This document shows, in pieces, positions 14,832 through 23,568 of a DNA stretch of 38,160 bases (position 1 is the stretch's first letter; each line of letters begins with the position of its first letter). Below the pieces are notes generated by a model. The model made no database searches and was not told where the DNA came from. It saw only the letters and a list, made by a program, of their open reading frames with translations. Origin of the DNA: Eubacterium sp. (lineage in GTDB: Bacteria > Bacillota > Clostridia > Oscillospirales > Acutalibacteraceae); assembly GCA_017446095.1 (NCBI GenBank), contig JAFSRN010000014.1, positions 1 through 38,160 on the forward strand. The letters run 5' to 3'. A program made the position numbers and the translations under genes.

Positions 14832-15734
14832 CTTCAATTCGTATGCTTCAAAGTTCTTTGCGCACAGGTACAGGCAAAGTACAAGTGCCAGCACTGAGAA
14901 AGCAGCATTGAAAATAAGCGACGGAGCAAGCGCTGTTAACGCTTTTAATAACACTGCTGTGTCAGTCGGATTTTGAAGAATACTCGAAGCTGCTTCCTGC
15001 GATGTCTTAAGCGGGGTCAACGCCGTAATAAAAACGATGACGTAATTAAACAGTGTGGGAATGATTATCAGAAAAATGTTTGGTACAAACAGCATACGCG
15101 TATTTTTGTCAATACTTTTAAGCGCAACGTTAAAGAAGGCGTAGATGATTAACAGGTGCAACACAATTCCTATTGCGTTTGTAATCGGTGTGAGAAATGC
15201 ACCCGCAAAATTGCTTACCGTATTTATTATTGATATTACAAAGCCGCCGACTAAATCACCAACGAGCAAAAACCACCACTTGCTTTTTAAACGAAACTCG
15301 CGAGGAAAAACCAATGACGATTTTTCCTCATAAAGCGCAGCGTAGCGGTTGACAAGCTTTGTATAACCGAGCAGGCATATTATCAGAGTAATAACCGAGG
15401 TTATTGCATATTGCACCGATGCGTTAACAAGGTGATCGCCGAAGCCGGAAAACAAATCAGCAAGGCTGTACAGAGCACTGTTTGTGAAAGAAAACAGCCC
15501 GACGGGCAGCAACAGCAGCGGAATTGATTTGTATTTGTTTTGCTCAAAGCCAACTGTCTTTCTGAACATAACCGTGATTATCACGAGAAGCAGTACTACC
15601 CTCGCAAACGCCGTTATATCATCAATACTCGGCACGAAATGCAGCAGTGCCGTAACGCCCGCGATTATAATCGCCAGCGCGGCGTAAACGATTACCGCCT
15701 GCTTGTAGTATTTAGTCAGTTTGTAGGTTTCCAT
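14829..15734 (-). CDS. Polytopic membrane protein of unknown function
   Basis: A 301-residue protein with about seven to eight hydrophobic segments and a short cytoplasmic N-terminus (METYKLTKYYKQ). Notable stretches are VVLLLVIITVMFRKTVGFEQNKYKSIPLLLLPVGLFSF and KSKWWFLLVGDLVGGFVISIINTVSNF. I do not recognise a family, and no transport or catalytic motif stands out. The ATG has GGAGA 7 bases upstream. It lies downstream of the ClC gene on the same strand, but a terminator and several palindromes lie between, so co-transcription is doubtful. The final codons are AAG TAG, the TAG being the first bases of a GTAGGG-type element. Confidence 0.75.
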   Translation of the reverse strand: METYKLTKYYKQAVIVYAALAIIIAGVTALLHFVPSIDDITAFARVVLLLVIITVMFRKTVGFEQNKYKSIPLLLLPVGLFSFTNSALYSLADLFSGFGDHLVNASVQYAITSVITLIICLLGYTKLVNRYAALYEEKSSLVFPREFRLKSKWWFLLVGDLVGGFVISIINTVSNFAGAFLTPITNAIGIVLHLLIIYAFFNVALKSIDKNTRMLFVPNIFLIIIPTLFNYVIVFITALTPLKTSQEAASSILQNPTDTAVLLKALTALAPSLIFNAAFSVLALVLCLYLCAKNFEAYELK

Positions 15735-15751
15735 AGTCGTTCTCCTGTTTA

Positions 15752-15914
15752 TAGGGGTCGGCGTCGCGACGACCCGTTATAATGGGTGAGGGCAAAGCCC
15801 TCCCTAAATTCATAAAAAAGCCAATGCGGTGAGCAAAAAACCTCAGTGCAACCTCAGGTTGCACATTGCAAAACCGTTTGTTTTGCAATGGGCTGTCGGG
15901 GACGCCAGCCCCTA
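15752..15914. repeat. cluster of palindromic elements behind the ClC gene
   Basis: On the minus strand the series starts with GTAGGGGCTGGCGTCCCC, which contains the ClC stop codon, then CATTGCAAAAC / GTTTTGCAATG, then GTGCAACC-TGA-GGTTGCAC, and ends near 15752 with a GGGTCGTCGCGACGCCGACC palindrome. Confidence 0.8.
15835..15864 (-). terminator. terminator of the ClC gene
   Basis: 8-bp perfect stem GTGCAACC / GGTTGCAC with a TGA loop, followed on the minus strand by TGAGGTTTTTTG. It lies within the repeat cluster. Confidence 0.7.
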
Positions 15915-17477
15915 CTTTTTAATTAGTTCACATATGCGCTTGACGTCCTGGGAGAAGCGGCGCTGGGATATCAGCATCACAAGCGTGTCGCCCTCTTTTA
16001 GCAGGGTGTCGCCCTTGGGCGTAATCGGTGTTTCGCCGCGCTCAACGCTTACAATCAGGCAGTGCTTGCCCCAGTCGATGTCGGCAATCTTTTTGCCTGC
16101 AACGCTGCTGCCGACGGGTATTGTAAACGTCTGAATAACCTTTTCCACATCCTTGGTGTTGAGGGTGGGGGAGTCGGTGTTTTCAACCGCCTTTTCAAAC
16201 AGAATTGAGTAAAATGGCGCGGTGCCGATAGTGTTCGCTACGGCGTAGGAAATAAGGCTTACCGTCGCTATCGGAAGCAGCGAATGCATATCGCCCGTCA
16301 GTTCAAACACAAGTATAATGCCTGTAAGCGGCGCACGCACGATTGACGAAAACAGCCCTGCCATACCGATTACAACAAACTCCTCATACAGCCCTTCGCG
16401 TATGCCGATCTGGTTGATTGCAATGTTGCCGAAGATTGCGCCAATATACGCGCCGAGCACGCAAAGGGGATACAGCGTGCCGCCCGGTGCGCCCGACGCG
16501 AATGAGAACGCGCCGAACAGGAACTTCGCCGCAAGCAGCACAAACAGCGCGGTGAGTTCGGGGCGGTCTGTCATAAGCGTTGCCGCCATGCTGTGTCCGC
16601 CGCAGAGGATTTTAGGGAACGTCAAGCCCACAATTCCGCTTACGAGGAATACAAACGCGAACTTAATCGGTGTCGGGATTTTTGTGATTTTTTTAAACAT
16701 CTTCTGCGCCCAGACCATCGCAACGTTGTAGCCTGCGCCTGCAAAGCCAAGCACAATGCCCATAAGCACAAGTATCCAGTAGTGGTGCAGGGCAAGGGTA
16801 ACCGTGTCGTAGTTAAACGTGGTTTCGTGCCCGAAGAATGCAATGGAAATAAAGTCGGCGGTGATGCTTGCAACAATGCTCATACAGAGAATTGATTTGT
16901 CAAGCGAGTGGTGAATTTCCTCAAGCACAAACATTGTGCCTGCAATCGGCGCGTTGAACGCGGCTGCCATACCTGCGCCTGCGCCGCAGGAAATCATACG
17001 CAGTTCCGTGGTTTTATCGGACTTCGTAATGCGCGCAACGCCCTTTGCCGCCATACCGCCGAGCTGTACGGACGGACCCTCTCTGCCAAGCGACAGACCG
17101 CTGAAAACAGAAGTTGTGCCGCCGATGAACTTTGCAATAATTACACGCCACCAGTTGAGCGAAAAGTGTCCGCGGATTTCGCCCGAAGTCTGCGGAATAC
17201 CCGAGCCTGCTGCGTCGGGTTCCCACTTGTTTATATAACTTACCATAACGCCGAGCGCGCACAAAAGCAGCAGCCAAAGCGCAATTCGCGCAGGGTTGCC
17301 CTTAACAAAATCGAGCGCCTGCATCAAGCCTTTTTCGGCGTATTCAAGGGCAAAACGGTACAAAACGCAAACAAGACCTGAAGCGATTCCGACTTCAAGT
17401 CCTCTGATGATAAGATATATGCTCTCACTTTTATGAAAGCCGACTTTGCGTATGGTGGTCTTTTCCTGATTTCGCAT
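15912..17477 (-). CDS. ClC-family chloride/proton exchanger with TrkA-C domain
   Basis: Membrane protein of 521 residues. The ClC fold covers about residues 20-430, with GSGIPQTSG (anion site) and GREGPSVQLGG, which carries the gating glutamate, and AFNAPIAGTMFVLEEIHHS, whose glutamate pair matches the internal proton glutamate of the E. coli exchanger. GLFSSIVRAPLTGIILVFELTGD is the third signature. With both glutamates present a Cl-/H+ antiporter is more likely than a channel. The C-terminal 80 residues are a TrkA-C/RCK-C ligand domain (SVAGKKIADIDWGKHCLIVSVERGETPITPKGDTLLKEGDTLVML). The ATG at 17477 has no ribosome site; see the possible leaderless promoter. The last codons are AAG TAG at a repeat edge. 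Confidence 0.93.
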   Translation of the reverse strand: MRNQEKTTIRKVGFHKSESIYLIIRGLEVGIASGLVCVLYRFALEYAEKGLMQALDFVKGNPARIALWLLLLCALGVMVSYINKWEPDAAGSGIPQTSGEIRGHFSLNWWRVIIAKFIGGTTSVFSGLSLGREGPSVQLGGMAAKGVARITKSDKTTELRMISCGAGAGMAAAFNAPIAGTMFVLEEIHHSLDKSILCMSIVASITADFISIAFFGHETTFNYDTVTLALHHYWILVLMGIVLGFAGAGYNVAMVWAQKMFKKITKIPTPIKFAFVFLVSGIVGLTFPKILCGGHSMAATLMTDRPELTALFVLLAAKFLFGAFSFASGAPGGTLYPLCVLGAYIGAIFGNIAINQIGIREGLYEEFVVIGMAGLFSSIVRAPLTGIILVFELTGDMHSLLPIATVSLISYAVANTIGTAPFYSILFEKAVENTDSPTLNTKDVEKVIQTFTIPVGSSVAGKKIADIDWGKHCLIVSVERGETPITPKGDTLLKEGDTLVMLISQRRFSQDVKRICELIKK

Positions 17478-17485
17478 AATAAGAT

Positions 17486-17512
17486 ATTATCACAAACAAA
17501 TCAGTATTGCAA
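17486..17512 (-). promoter_or_regulatory. possible extended -10 promoter very close to the ClC start
   Basis: On the minus strand TTGCAA, a 15-base spacer, then TGTGATAAT (extended -10). Only 8 bases separate the -10 box from the ATG, so the message would be nearly leaderless, which fits the lack of a ribosome site. Confidence 0.35.
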
Positions 17513-17520
17513 GACGTATG

Positions 17521-17553
17521 TTTACTGAAAACCGAACACCGAAAACTGAAAAC
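17521..17553. repeat. solo arm of the heptamer repeat family
   Basis: ACTGAAAACCGAACACC and further CGAAAACTGAAAAC units match the right arms of copies D and F, but there is no left arm or core. It directly precedes the terminator at 17554. Confidence 0.6.
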
Positions 17554-17579
17554 AAAAAAGCGCCATATGGCGCTTTTTT
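17554..17579 (-). terminator. terminator of the ftsE-ftsX-M23 operon
   Basis: Perfect palindrome AAAAAAGCGCCAT / ATGGCGCTTTTTT ending at the stop codon of the M23 gene. Confidence 0.9.
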
Positions 17580-18856
17580 TATAAGTAATTCAGCGGATTA
17601 ACTCTTGTGCCGTTGATACGAACCTCGAAGTGGCTGTGAGGACCTGTTGAGTTACCTGTTGAGCCGCTCTTTGCGATAACCTGACCTTTCTTAACGTGGT
17701 CGCCGATGCTTACAAGAAGCTGCGAGTTATGCGCATACAGCGTGGAAAGTCCGTTGCCGTGGTCGATGATTATGTAGTGACCGTAGCTGTAGTACAGCGC
17801 TTTTACAAGAATTACCGTGCCGCCTGCAGCTGCGTAAACGTTGCTGCCTGTCGGAACAGGGAAGTCGATACCGCCGTGGTAACGTCCGCTTGAGTAGTTC
17901 GGGAAGCCTGCGGAAATCGTTCTGCCGTCTGTCGGGTAGCCAAGCTGACCGCTGTGCGAGCCGTCGCCCGTGCTGCCGTTAATCTGACCTGTGCCTACAG
18001 AGCTGCCGCTGCTGCTTTGCGAAGCCCTTGCGATTGCGGCCTGAATTTCAGCCTCAACCTTTGCAAGTCTTGCCTGGTCTGCGTCAATGGATTCCTGATA
18101 CTCGTCGGTGGTTTTGCTCAGCTCGCTGATTGCGTTGTTGAGCGTGTTGATTTCGGAATTAAGGCTTGCCTTTTCCTCTGCAACTGTTGCAATGTTGCTT
18201 TCAAGCGCAGCCTTGTCGGTGTTAAGCTTTTCTTTCTGTTTATTGAGTTTAACACGCGCTTTTTCAAGTCTTGCTTTCTGCTTTTCAATTTCGCTCATTT
18301 TGTTCATAAGCGAATCGAGCGTGTTGTTGTCCTTTTTAGCAACGGACTTAATCATTTCCGACCTGGTGAGGATGGAACTGATGTCGGTGCTTGTAAAGAT
18401 AACCTCAATATTGTTTACGCTGCCTGAAACGTACATTGCACGCAGGCGCTGGCAGTATTCCTCGTAAGTCTTGTCAAACTCAGCCTGAAGTCGGTCAATC
18501 TCTTTCTGAGTTCTTTCGATTTCAGCCTCAGTCTTTTCAATGCTTGCCTGAACCTTGTCGATGTCTTCCTGCAGTGCGTCAGCCTCAGCCTCAAGCACGT
18601 TGATTTTGTCCTGCTTAAGCTTAACCTTTCTGTCAAGCTCACGCACATAGTTCTGTGTTTTGTCTTTCTTTTTGTTGAGTTCGTCAACCTTTTCCTGCGC
18701 TTCGTCAATCTGCGCCTGAATTTTCTCTTTCTTCTCGTTGAGTTTTGAGGTGCTCTCGGTCGCCAAAGCGGTAGAGCCGAAAGTAGTGAATAACAGGCAC
18801 AGGCTTAACAGAAGTGAAAGGATTTTAGCAGTCCTGTTAAATCTCACTAATTTCAC
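17579..18856 (-). CDS. Coiled-coil M23 murein hydrolase of the EnvC/PcsB type
   Basis: Exported enzyme, or activator, that cuts peptidoglycan cross-links under control of FtsEX. The 425-residue protein has a signal peptide (SLLLSLCLLFTTFGSTALA), a long coiled coil about 35-265 rich in Lys, Glu and Gln, a Gly/Ser linker about 270-300, and an M23 LytM domain at the end. The metal ligands are intact (H and D in YHGGIDF, and HSHFE), so it should be an active endopeptidase rather than a pseudo-enzyme activator. The start is GTG at 18856, or a GTG nine bases further on; both overlap the end of ftsX in another frame. Coiled-coil plus LytM directly behind ftsEX is the classic EnvC/RipC-like arrangement. 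Confidence 0.9.
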   Translation of the reverse strand: MKLVRFNRTAKILSLLLSLCLLFTTFGSTALATESTSKLNEKKEKIQAQIDEAQEKVDELNKKKDKTQNYVRELDRKVKLKQDKINVLEAEADALQEDIDKVQASIEKTEAEIERTQKEIDRLQAEFDKTYEEYCQRLRAMYVSGSVNNIEVIFTSTDISSILTRSEMIKSVAKKDNNTLDSLMNKMSEIEKQKARLEKARVKLNKQKEKLNTDKAALESNIATVAEEKASLNSEINTLNNAISELSKTTDEYQESIDADQARLAKVEAEIQAAIARASQSSSGSSVGTGQINGSTGDGSHSGQLGYPTDGRTISAGFPNYSSGRYHGGIDFPVPTGSNVYAAAGGTVILVKALYYSYGHYIIIDHGNGLSTLYAHNSQLLVSIGDHVKKGQVIAKSGSTGNSTGPHSHFEVRINGTRVNPLNYL

Positions 18857-19775
18857 TTCCTTCCTTGTTAAGATATCTTCTCATCGTAATTACTGAGCCG
18901 CCTACACCGCTGAGGATACCGATGCCGATAAAGATGCCGAGCATCGGAAGCGCATAGTTGATAAACGGAAGCGCCGTGAGCGAAAGCCCTTTAAGAATAT
19001 CCTTAAACAGATAAACCGCAAGCTCGTAAACGCCCCATACTGCGCCGAGCGACAGCGCGCCTGAAATTACGCCGAGCACGCAGCCCTCAACCACGAAGGG
19101 AAGCCTTACAAACGAGTTTGTTGCGCCAACCGACTTCATAATGCTGATTTCGAGGCGGCGTGAATATACGGTGAGTTTGATTGTGTTAGCGATGATGAAC
19201 AGCGAAATTGCAAACAGTACGGAAATTATTACAATAGATATAATGCTTACCGCACGGCTGACCGTGTCAATCTTACGGGCAAGCTCGTTGTTCTCTCTTA
19301 CTGTAACGTGTTCGATTTTTTTGATTTCTTTTACCGTGTCGTTAAAACCGCTGAGTTCCTTAACGGTAACCTTGTAAGCGTCGGGCAGCGGAATTTCGTC
19401 GCTGACTGTGGTAAAGAATTCAGCCTGCGCTTTTTCCATTGTCTTAAGCTGCGCTTTCCATGCGGATTCCTTGCTTACAAATTCAACGCTTTCAATATTA
19501 TTAAGGCTCTTGAGTGTTTTGCCAATCTCTTTAACGCCTTTTTCGGTAACGGTGAGGTTGCCGTCCTTGTCCTTATCCTCAATGTAAACCATTATAACGT
19601 TTTCGTTTTCAATGCGCTCAACAAGCGTGTTGATGTTGAGGAATATCATTGCGGTGGAACCGATGATTACAAGGCACGAGAGCAGTACACAGATAGATGC
19701 AACGGACATCATTCTGTTTGACCATGTGTTGTGAAAGCCCTCTTTAATAAGGTATTTTAAACTTGTCCAATTCAT
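18837..19775 (-). CDS. ftsX: Cell division protein FtsX
   Basis: Integral membrane partner of FtsE. The complex does not transport but switches on wall hydrolases at division or elongation sites. The 312-residue protein has a short cytoplasmic N-terminus, a first membrane segment at about 22-48 (MSVASICVLLSCLVIIGSTAMIFL), an extracellular loop of about 120 residues that would contact the hydrolase, then three segments about 170-300 with the FtsX motif SRRLEISIMKSVGATNSFVRLPFVVEG. The ATG overlaps the ftsE stop codon as TAATG, and GGAGGTGA precedes it, so translation is coupled. Confidence 0.96.
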   Translation of the reverse strand: MNWTSLKYLIKEGFHNTWSNRMMSVASICVLLSCLVIIGSTAMIFLNINTLVERIENENVIMVYIEDKDKDGNLTVTEKGVKEIGKTLKSLNNIESVEFVSKESAWKAQLKTMEKAQAEFFTTVSDEIPLPDAYKVTVKELSGFNDTVKEIKKIEHVTVRENNELARKIDTVSRAVSIISIVIISVLFAISLFIIANTIKLTVYSRRLEISIMKSVGATNSFVRLPFVVEGCVLGVISGALSLGAVWGVYELAVYLFKDILKGLSLTALPFINYALPMLGIFIGIGILSGVGGSVITMRRYLNKEGSEISEI

Positions 19776-20701
19776 TACTGCTCACCTCCGTCTTCATTTT
19801 CAGAGGATATTTCGGCAGCGTCCTCGGCAGCTTCTTCAACAGCGGGGGATTCCTCAACTTCGGCTGTATCTTCAGCCTCGGCTGCGTTATTGCCCTCAGC
19901 CTCGTCGATGGTGTTAACCATTTCCTCAAGGTTGTCAAAGATTTCGCTTACATTGTCCTGCTTAACGTCCTCTTCATAGTAGAACATATCGGTGATTTTT
20001 TCCTGCTCCTGCGATTTGAACTTTGCAAATGTCGGGTCAGGGGTATCGGAAACTACTGCGCCGTTCTGAATAACGATAACTCGTCTCTGGAATGAGCGCA
20101 CAAGCTCGTGCTCGTGAGTAACCATAACAACGGTTGTGCCGGAATTGTTGATTTTTGTGAGAAGGTCAACGATTTCGTGGCTCATCTCGGGGTCAACGTT
20201 ACCCGTGGGCTCGTCCGCAATAATAAGCTCAGGGTTGTTAACAAGCGCTCTTGCAAGCGAAACACGCTGTGCCTCACCGCCGGAAAGCTCGTTTGGCATT
20301 GAGCGCGCCTTTTTTGAAAGACCTACAAGGTTAAGGATGTAGGGAACGCGCTTTCTGATTTCCGCCTCCTTAGCGCCGATAACGCGCATTGCAAATGCAA
20401 CGTTGTCATAAACAGTCATTTTAGGTATAATTCTGAAATCCTGGAAAACTATACCCATTGTTCTTCTGTAATAGGGAACCTTGCGCTTTTTAAGCGTTTC
20501 AGACGAATAACCGTTAACAATTACTTCGCCTTCCGTAGGCTTTTCCTCGTGCATAATAAGCTTTAAAAATGTGCTTTTGCCGGCACCGGACGCACCAACT
20601 ACGAATACAAATTCGCCGTCCTCAATCTTGATATTTACACTGTCAAGTGCCTTTGTGCCGTTACTGTCATAAACCTTTGTGACATCTTTAAATTCTATCA
20701 C
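19775..20701 (-). CDS. ftsE: Cell division ATP-binding protein FtsE with a long acidic tail
   Basis: Cytoplasmic ATPase of the FtsEX complex. Walker A is GASGAGKST at residues 36-44, the Q-loop FQDFRIIPK is typical of FtsE, the signature is LSGGEAQRV (139-147), Walker B is LIIADEP (159-165) and the switch is VTHEHEL. FtsE is normally about 225-230 residues; this one has 308. The extra 55-60 residues at the end are almost wholly Glu, Asp and Ala (AEDTAEVEESPAVEEAAEDAAEIS), likely disordered. The start is GTG, with AGGAGA 8 bases upstream, and a promoter lies at 20771-20799. First gene of the ftsE-ftsX-M23 operon. Confidence 0.95.
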   Translation of the reverse strand: MIEFKDVTKVYDSNGTKALDSVNIKIEDGEFVFVVGASGAGKSTFLKLIMHEEKPTEGEVIVNGYSSETLKKRKVPYYRRTMGIVFQDFRIIPKMTVYDNVAFAMRVIGAKEAEIRKRVPYILNLVGLSKKARSMPNELSGGEAQRVSLARALVNNPELIIADEPTGNVDPEMSHEIVDLLTKINNSGTTVVMVTHEHELVRSFQRRVIVIQNGAVVSDTPDPTFAKFKSQEQEKITDMFYYEEDVKQDNVSEIFDNLEEMVNTIDEAEGNNAAEAEDTAEVEESPAVEEAAEDAAEISSENEDGGEQ

Positions 20702-20770
20702 GGCTTTTTCTCCTAACTAATTATAATTATTGGAAAGTCCGCAGGGCGCACTTCCTTTTATACAAATCAT

Positions 20771-20799
20771 ACTATACACCACACTTTAGCAAGTTTCAA
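20771..20799 (-). promoter_or_regulatory. sigma-A type promoter of ftsE
   Basis: On the minus strand TTGAAA, a 17-base spacer and TATAGT, about 70 bases before the GTG start. Confidence 0.55.
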
Positions 20800-20936
20800 G
20801 TGTTTTGTGTTATTTTTTTGTAAATTTTGTAACTTTTTTGTAAATGTACCAACAATACTTTGTAAACGTCTGCGATAATCGGTCAAATTGCGCAAATATT
20901 GATTGCGAAAACAGGGTTTATTCTATGTTATGTTAA

Positions 20937-20965
20937 TTGACTTTGCAATTTTATAAGAGTATAAT
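20937..20965 (+). promoter_or_regulatory. sigma-A type promoter of rpe
   Basis: TTGACT, 17-base spacer, perfect TATAAT, 36 bases before the rpe start. Between this and the ftsE promoter (20800-20936) I see only AT-rich sequence. Confidence 0.7.
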
Positions 20966-21001
20966 AACTAAACAATCTATAAAACTTATTCGGAGTAGTG
21001 T

Positions 21002-21649
21002 ATGGAAGTTAAAATTTCACCGTCAATTTTATCAAGCGATTATGCAAATCTCGAGTCGGAACTCAGCCGCATCAGCAATGCGGATATGGTTCATATCGAT
21101 GTAATGGACGGCCATTTTGTGCCAAATATTACAATCGGTATGCCCGTGATTAAAGCGCTTAAAAAAGTGTGCGATATTCCGTTTGATGTGCATCTTATGA
21201 TCAGCAATCCGTACGATTACGTTGATTCTTTTGCAAAGGCGGGCGCGGATATTATCTGCTTCCATACGGAAAGCAGCAGCAACATCCAGGCTACAATTGA
21301 CAGGATTTTGTACCTCGGCAAAAAGGCTGCGCTTGCAATTAAGCCGGACACGCCGGTTGGCGATGTTCTGCCGTACCTTGACAAGCTCGATATGGTGCTT
21401 GTTATGACGGTTGAGCCGGGCTTCGGCGGTCAGAGTTTTATGGAGAGGGTACTGCCCAAAATCAAAGCAATCCGTGAAAGACGCAGCGATATCGATATTG
21501 AGGTTGACGGCGGCGTTGACTTTTCCACAGTTGCACTTGCGGCAGAGGCAGGCGCAAACGTGTTTGTTGCAGGCTCTGCGGTGTTCGGCAGCGATTGCCC
21601 GTGCGACGCGATTGACACCTTAAAAAATAACGCATATTCTGCGCTGTAA
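21002..21649 (+). CDS. rpe: Ribulose-phosphate 3-epimerase
   Basis: Interconverts ribulose 5-phosphate and xylulose 5-phosphate in the pentose phosphate pathway; a TIM barrel with one metal ion. The 215-residue protein has the expected ligands: S7 in SPSILSSD, H31 and D33 in VHIDVMDGHFVPN, H64 in DVHLMI, and D169 in EVDGGV, with the phosphate loop VFVAGSAVFG near the end. The ATG follows CGGAG by 6 bases. It is the first gene of a plus-strand run whose other members are envelope proteins; the next gene starts 3 bases after its stop. Confidence 0.97.
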   Translation: MEVKISPSILSSDYANLESELSRISNADMVHIDVMDGHFVPNITIGMPVIKALKKVCDIPFDVHLMISNPYDYVDSFAKAGADIICFHTESSSNIQATIDRILYLGKKAALAIKPDTPVGDVLPYLDKLDMVLVMTVEPGFGGQSFMERVLPKIKAIRERRSDIDIEVDGGVDFSTVALAAEAGANVFVAGSAVFGSDCPCDAIDTLKNNAYSAL

Positions 21650-21652
21650 GAT

Positions 21653-22696
21653 ATGAAGAAGAAAAGATTTTACAACGATAAAAAGCGAAATCAGAAGTGG
21701 ACCGAGCCCGAAACGGGCAGGAAAATCGATTTTGCCGACAAGTACATAGAAGGCGGCACATCGGATAAGTTTGACAGCAAGCGCCCCAAGCGCAAGGGTT
21801 ATTCTGCCGAAAGTCAGTCGCTTAAGGAAATTCGCCGCAAACGCCTTATAGTGTTTGTGTGTTGCGTTGCGCTTATCGCAGTGGGCTATACGGGTATGGA
21901 TGTTTACATCACGCGTAATGCCACGCCTGCGATTAATTCCGTTGACACGCAAAAGGACGCGGGCTCGCTTTCGGGTATGAAGGTTGAGTTTTCCGCAGAG
22001 CTGGTGGACGGCATCGGGCTCGACGATTCCGTTATGCTTTCCGCTGTGATGAAGCAGACTCAGCAGCGCGGCTTTACGGGCGTTGCGTTTGAGGCAAAGC
22101 GCGCAAACGGCACAGTCGGCTACAAGTCCTCGCTTGCTTCCGTAGACGCTTTTTCCGCAATCAGCTTTGCTTCCGAAAAACCGCAGCAGTCGGTTAAGGA
22201 AATGCTGTCTAACGACGTTCTTCCCGTGGCTGTTATCCACTGCTACAAGGATAACGTTGTGCCTGCGCAGGTGAACAGCGCCGCGGTTATGGACGGCACA
22301 AAGCTGTACGAGGATTCCGAGGGTAACAACTACCTTAACCCGAACAGCGATTTTGCGTACAACTACATCAAGGATATTATCACCGAGCTCAACACCTACG
22401 GCGTTACTGTTTTTGTTCTTGACAGCTGCACTCTGCCTGAGGAAATCAGCGGCAAGTACAACGACGGTTTTGAGGCTATTGCAAAGCGCCTTTACAGCGA
22501 TATCGAAGGCAACGTCAAGTTCCTTGAAGCGGTTGACGTCAACGTGCTTGAAGCATCGCAGGCGGACAACTACAAGGCGCTCAAAAAGCTGAACCGCCAC
22601 AAGGTTTACGTTGTAAACACCGATTTAAACAGCACCAAGGTGCGCAAGGCGCTGCAGAAAAAATCCATCACCACATTTATCATAAAAACTAACTGA
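21653..22696 (+). CDS. Membrane-anchored DUF4015-like putative glycoside hydrolase
   Basis: A 347-residue protein with a basic cytoplasmic N-terminus of about 60 residues, one membrane segment (LIVFVCCVALIAVGYTGMDVYI) and an extracellular domain. That domain resembles DUF4015, a putative glycosidase barrel: GFTGVAFEAKRANGTVGY corresponds to the usual DVKDDSGxVxY strand, LPVAVIHCYKDNVVP to the next, and YLNPNSDFAYNYIKDIITELNTYGVTVFVLDSCTLP to the NPYxxEVxxY...GFDEIQFDYIRFP motif. Key aspartate-containing motifs are altered (FEAK, LDSC), so catalysis is uncertain. The start lies 3 bases behind rpe without its own strong ribosome site, implying coupling. The assignment rests on motif memory only. 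Confidence 0.6.
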   Translation: MKKKRFYNDKKRNQKWTEPETGRKIDFADKYIEGGTSDKFDSKRPKRKGYSAESQSLKEIRRKRLIVFVCCVALIAVGYTGMDVYITRNATPAINSVDTQKDAGSLSGMKVEFSAELVDGIGLDDSVMLSAVMKQTQQRGFTGVAFEAKRANGTVGYKSSLASVDAFSAISFASEKPQQSVKEMLSNDVLPVAVIHCYKDNVVPAQVNSAAVMDGTKLYEDSEGNNYLNPNSDFAYNYIKDIITELNTYGVTVFVLDSCTLPEEISGKYNDGFEAIAKRLYSDIEGNVKFLEAVDVNVLEASQADNYKALKKLNRHKVYVVNTDLNSTKVRKALQKKSITTFIIKTN

Positions 22697-22707
22697 GAGG
22701 TTATCAG

Positions 22708-23547
22708 TTGAAAAAAATAATATCAGCAGTACTGCTGTGCTTTGTTATACTCACCGCGCTGTTGCCTGTAACGGCTTTTGCGGCGGAAGGCGAAGTGCCG
22801 CAGTTGAAGTCTATAACATTTAAAAATGCAACGGCTACCGAAGCGTTTTCGCCCAAAAAGCACAACTACCTGCTTGTGCTTGACGACACAAGTGTTACCC
22901 CCACGCTTGATACCTACGAGCTGGACGGCGAGGCGAACATCTTTGTAAACTATGTTTACGACACCGCGCGCCACCAGACGGGCGTCAAGGTAACTATGGA
23001 ATACGCAAACGGCACGTTGATTTACGATTTTAAGTATAAAAACATTGAATATTACAACGAGAGCGACGATAATTATCTGCGTGCGCTGATGTGCAACCTC
23101 GGCGTTGTTTACCCCGAGATTGACGACTATACCACGGAATACACAATTTATATTCCGAAGGATCTGACCGTGCTGGAACTCTCTGCCGCAACGTGCGACA
23201 CAGGCGCTTATTGCGAAGTGCCAAACGAGATTTCGCTCACGTCAGAGCAGGAACTCAATATTCCGCTTACGGTTATCGCCTCAAACGGCGATATCAGGGC
23301 GTACACATTTTCCGTGCACCGCACCGATAAATCAAGCAAGGAATTTGCTCGTGCAATCAGGCACGGCAATACGGACGCGCTTGTTAAAAACGAGATTTTT
23401 TATCAGCGTCCCGAGTTTGTAATCATAACTGTCGGCACGCTGTGTGTGCTGCTTGTAATACTGATTCTTGTAAAAATGTTCAAGCGCCTCGCTATTGAAG
23501 TTGAGGACGGCGATGAGCAGGAATTCTTTGCCGACGGCGAAGAATAA
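22708..23547 (+). CDS. Membrane-anchored protein with cadherin-like beta-sandwich domains
   Basis: A 279-residue envelope protein starting at TTG, which follows GAGAGG by 7 bases. A signal peptide (MKKIISAVLLCFVILTALLPVTAFA) is followed by two beta-sandwich units similar to the cadherin-like Pfam family (LKSITFKNATATEAFSPKKHNYLLVLDD, and YTTEYTIYIPKDLTVLELSA...DIRAYTFSVHR). Then come a short linker, a membrane segment about 239-259 (FVIITVGTLCVLLVILILVKMF) and an acidic cytoplasmic tail. The topology places the sandwiches outside. It lies 11 bases behind the DUF4015-like gene and 21 before mgtE, so the two surface proteins may act as a pair. No function is known. Confidence 0.7.
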   Translation: MKKIISAVLLCFVILTALLPVTAFAAEGEVPQLKSITFKNATATEAFSPKKHNYLLVLDDTSVTPTLDTYELDGEANIFVNYVYDTARHQTGVKVTMEYANGTLIYDFKYKNIEYYNESDDNYLRALMCNLGVVYPEIDDYTTEYTIYIPKDLTVLELSAATCDTGAYCEVPNEISLTSEQELNIPLTVIASNGDIRAYTFSVHRTDKSSKEFARAIRHGNTDALVKNEIFYQRPEFVIITVGTLCVLLVILILVKMFKRLAIEVEDGDEQEFFADGEE

Positions 23548-23568
23548 GCGATTTAAGAAAGGGGTTGA

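Noticed and set aside
21620-22600. Minus-strand frame of 326 codons opposite the DUF4015-like gene
   Set aside because: Mirror frame created by codon bias; the plus strand has the operon context and a signal-anchor.
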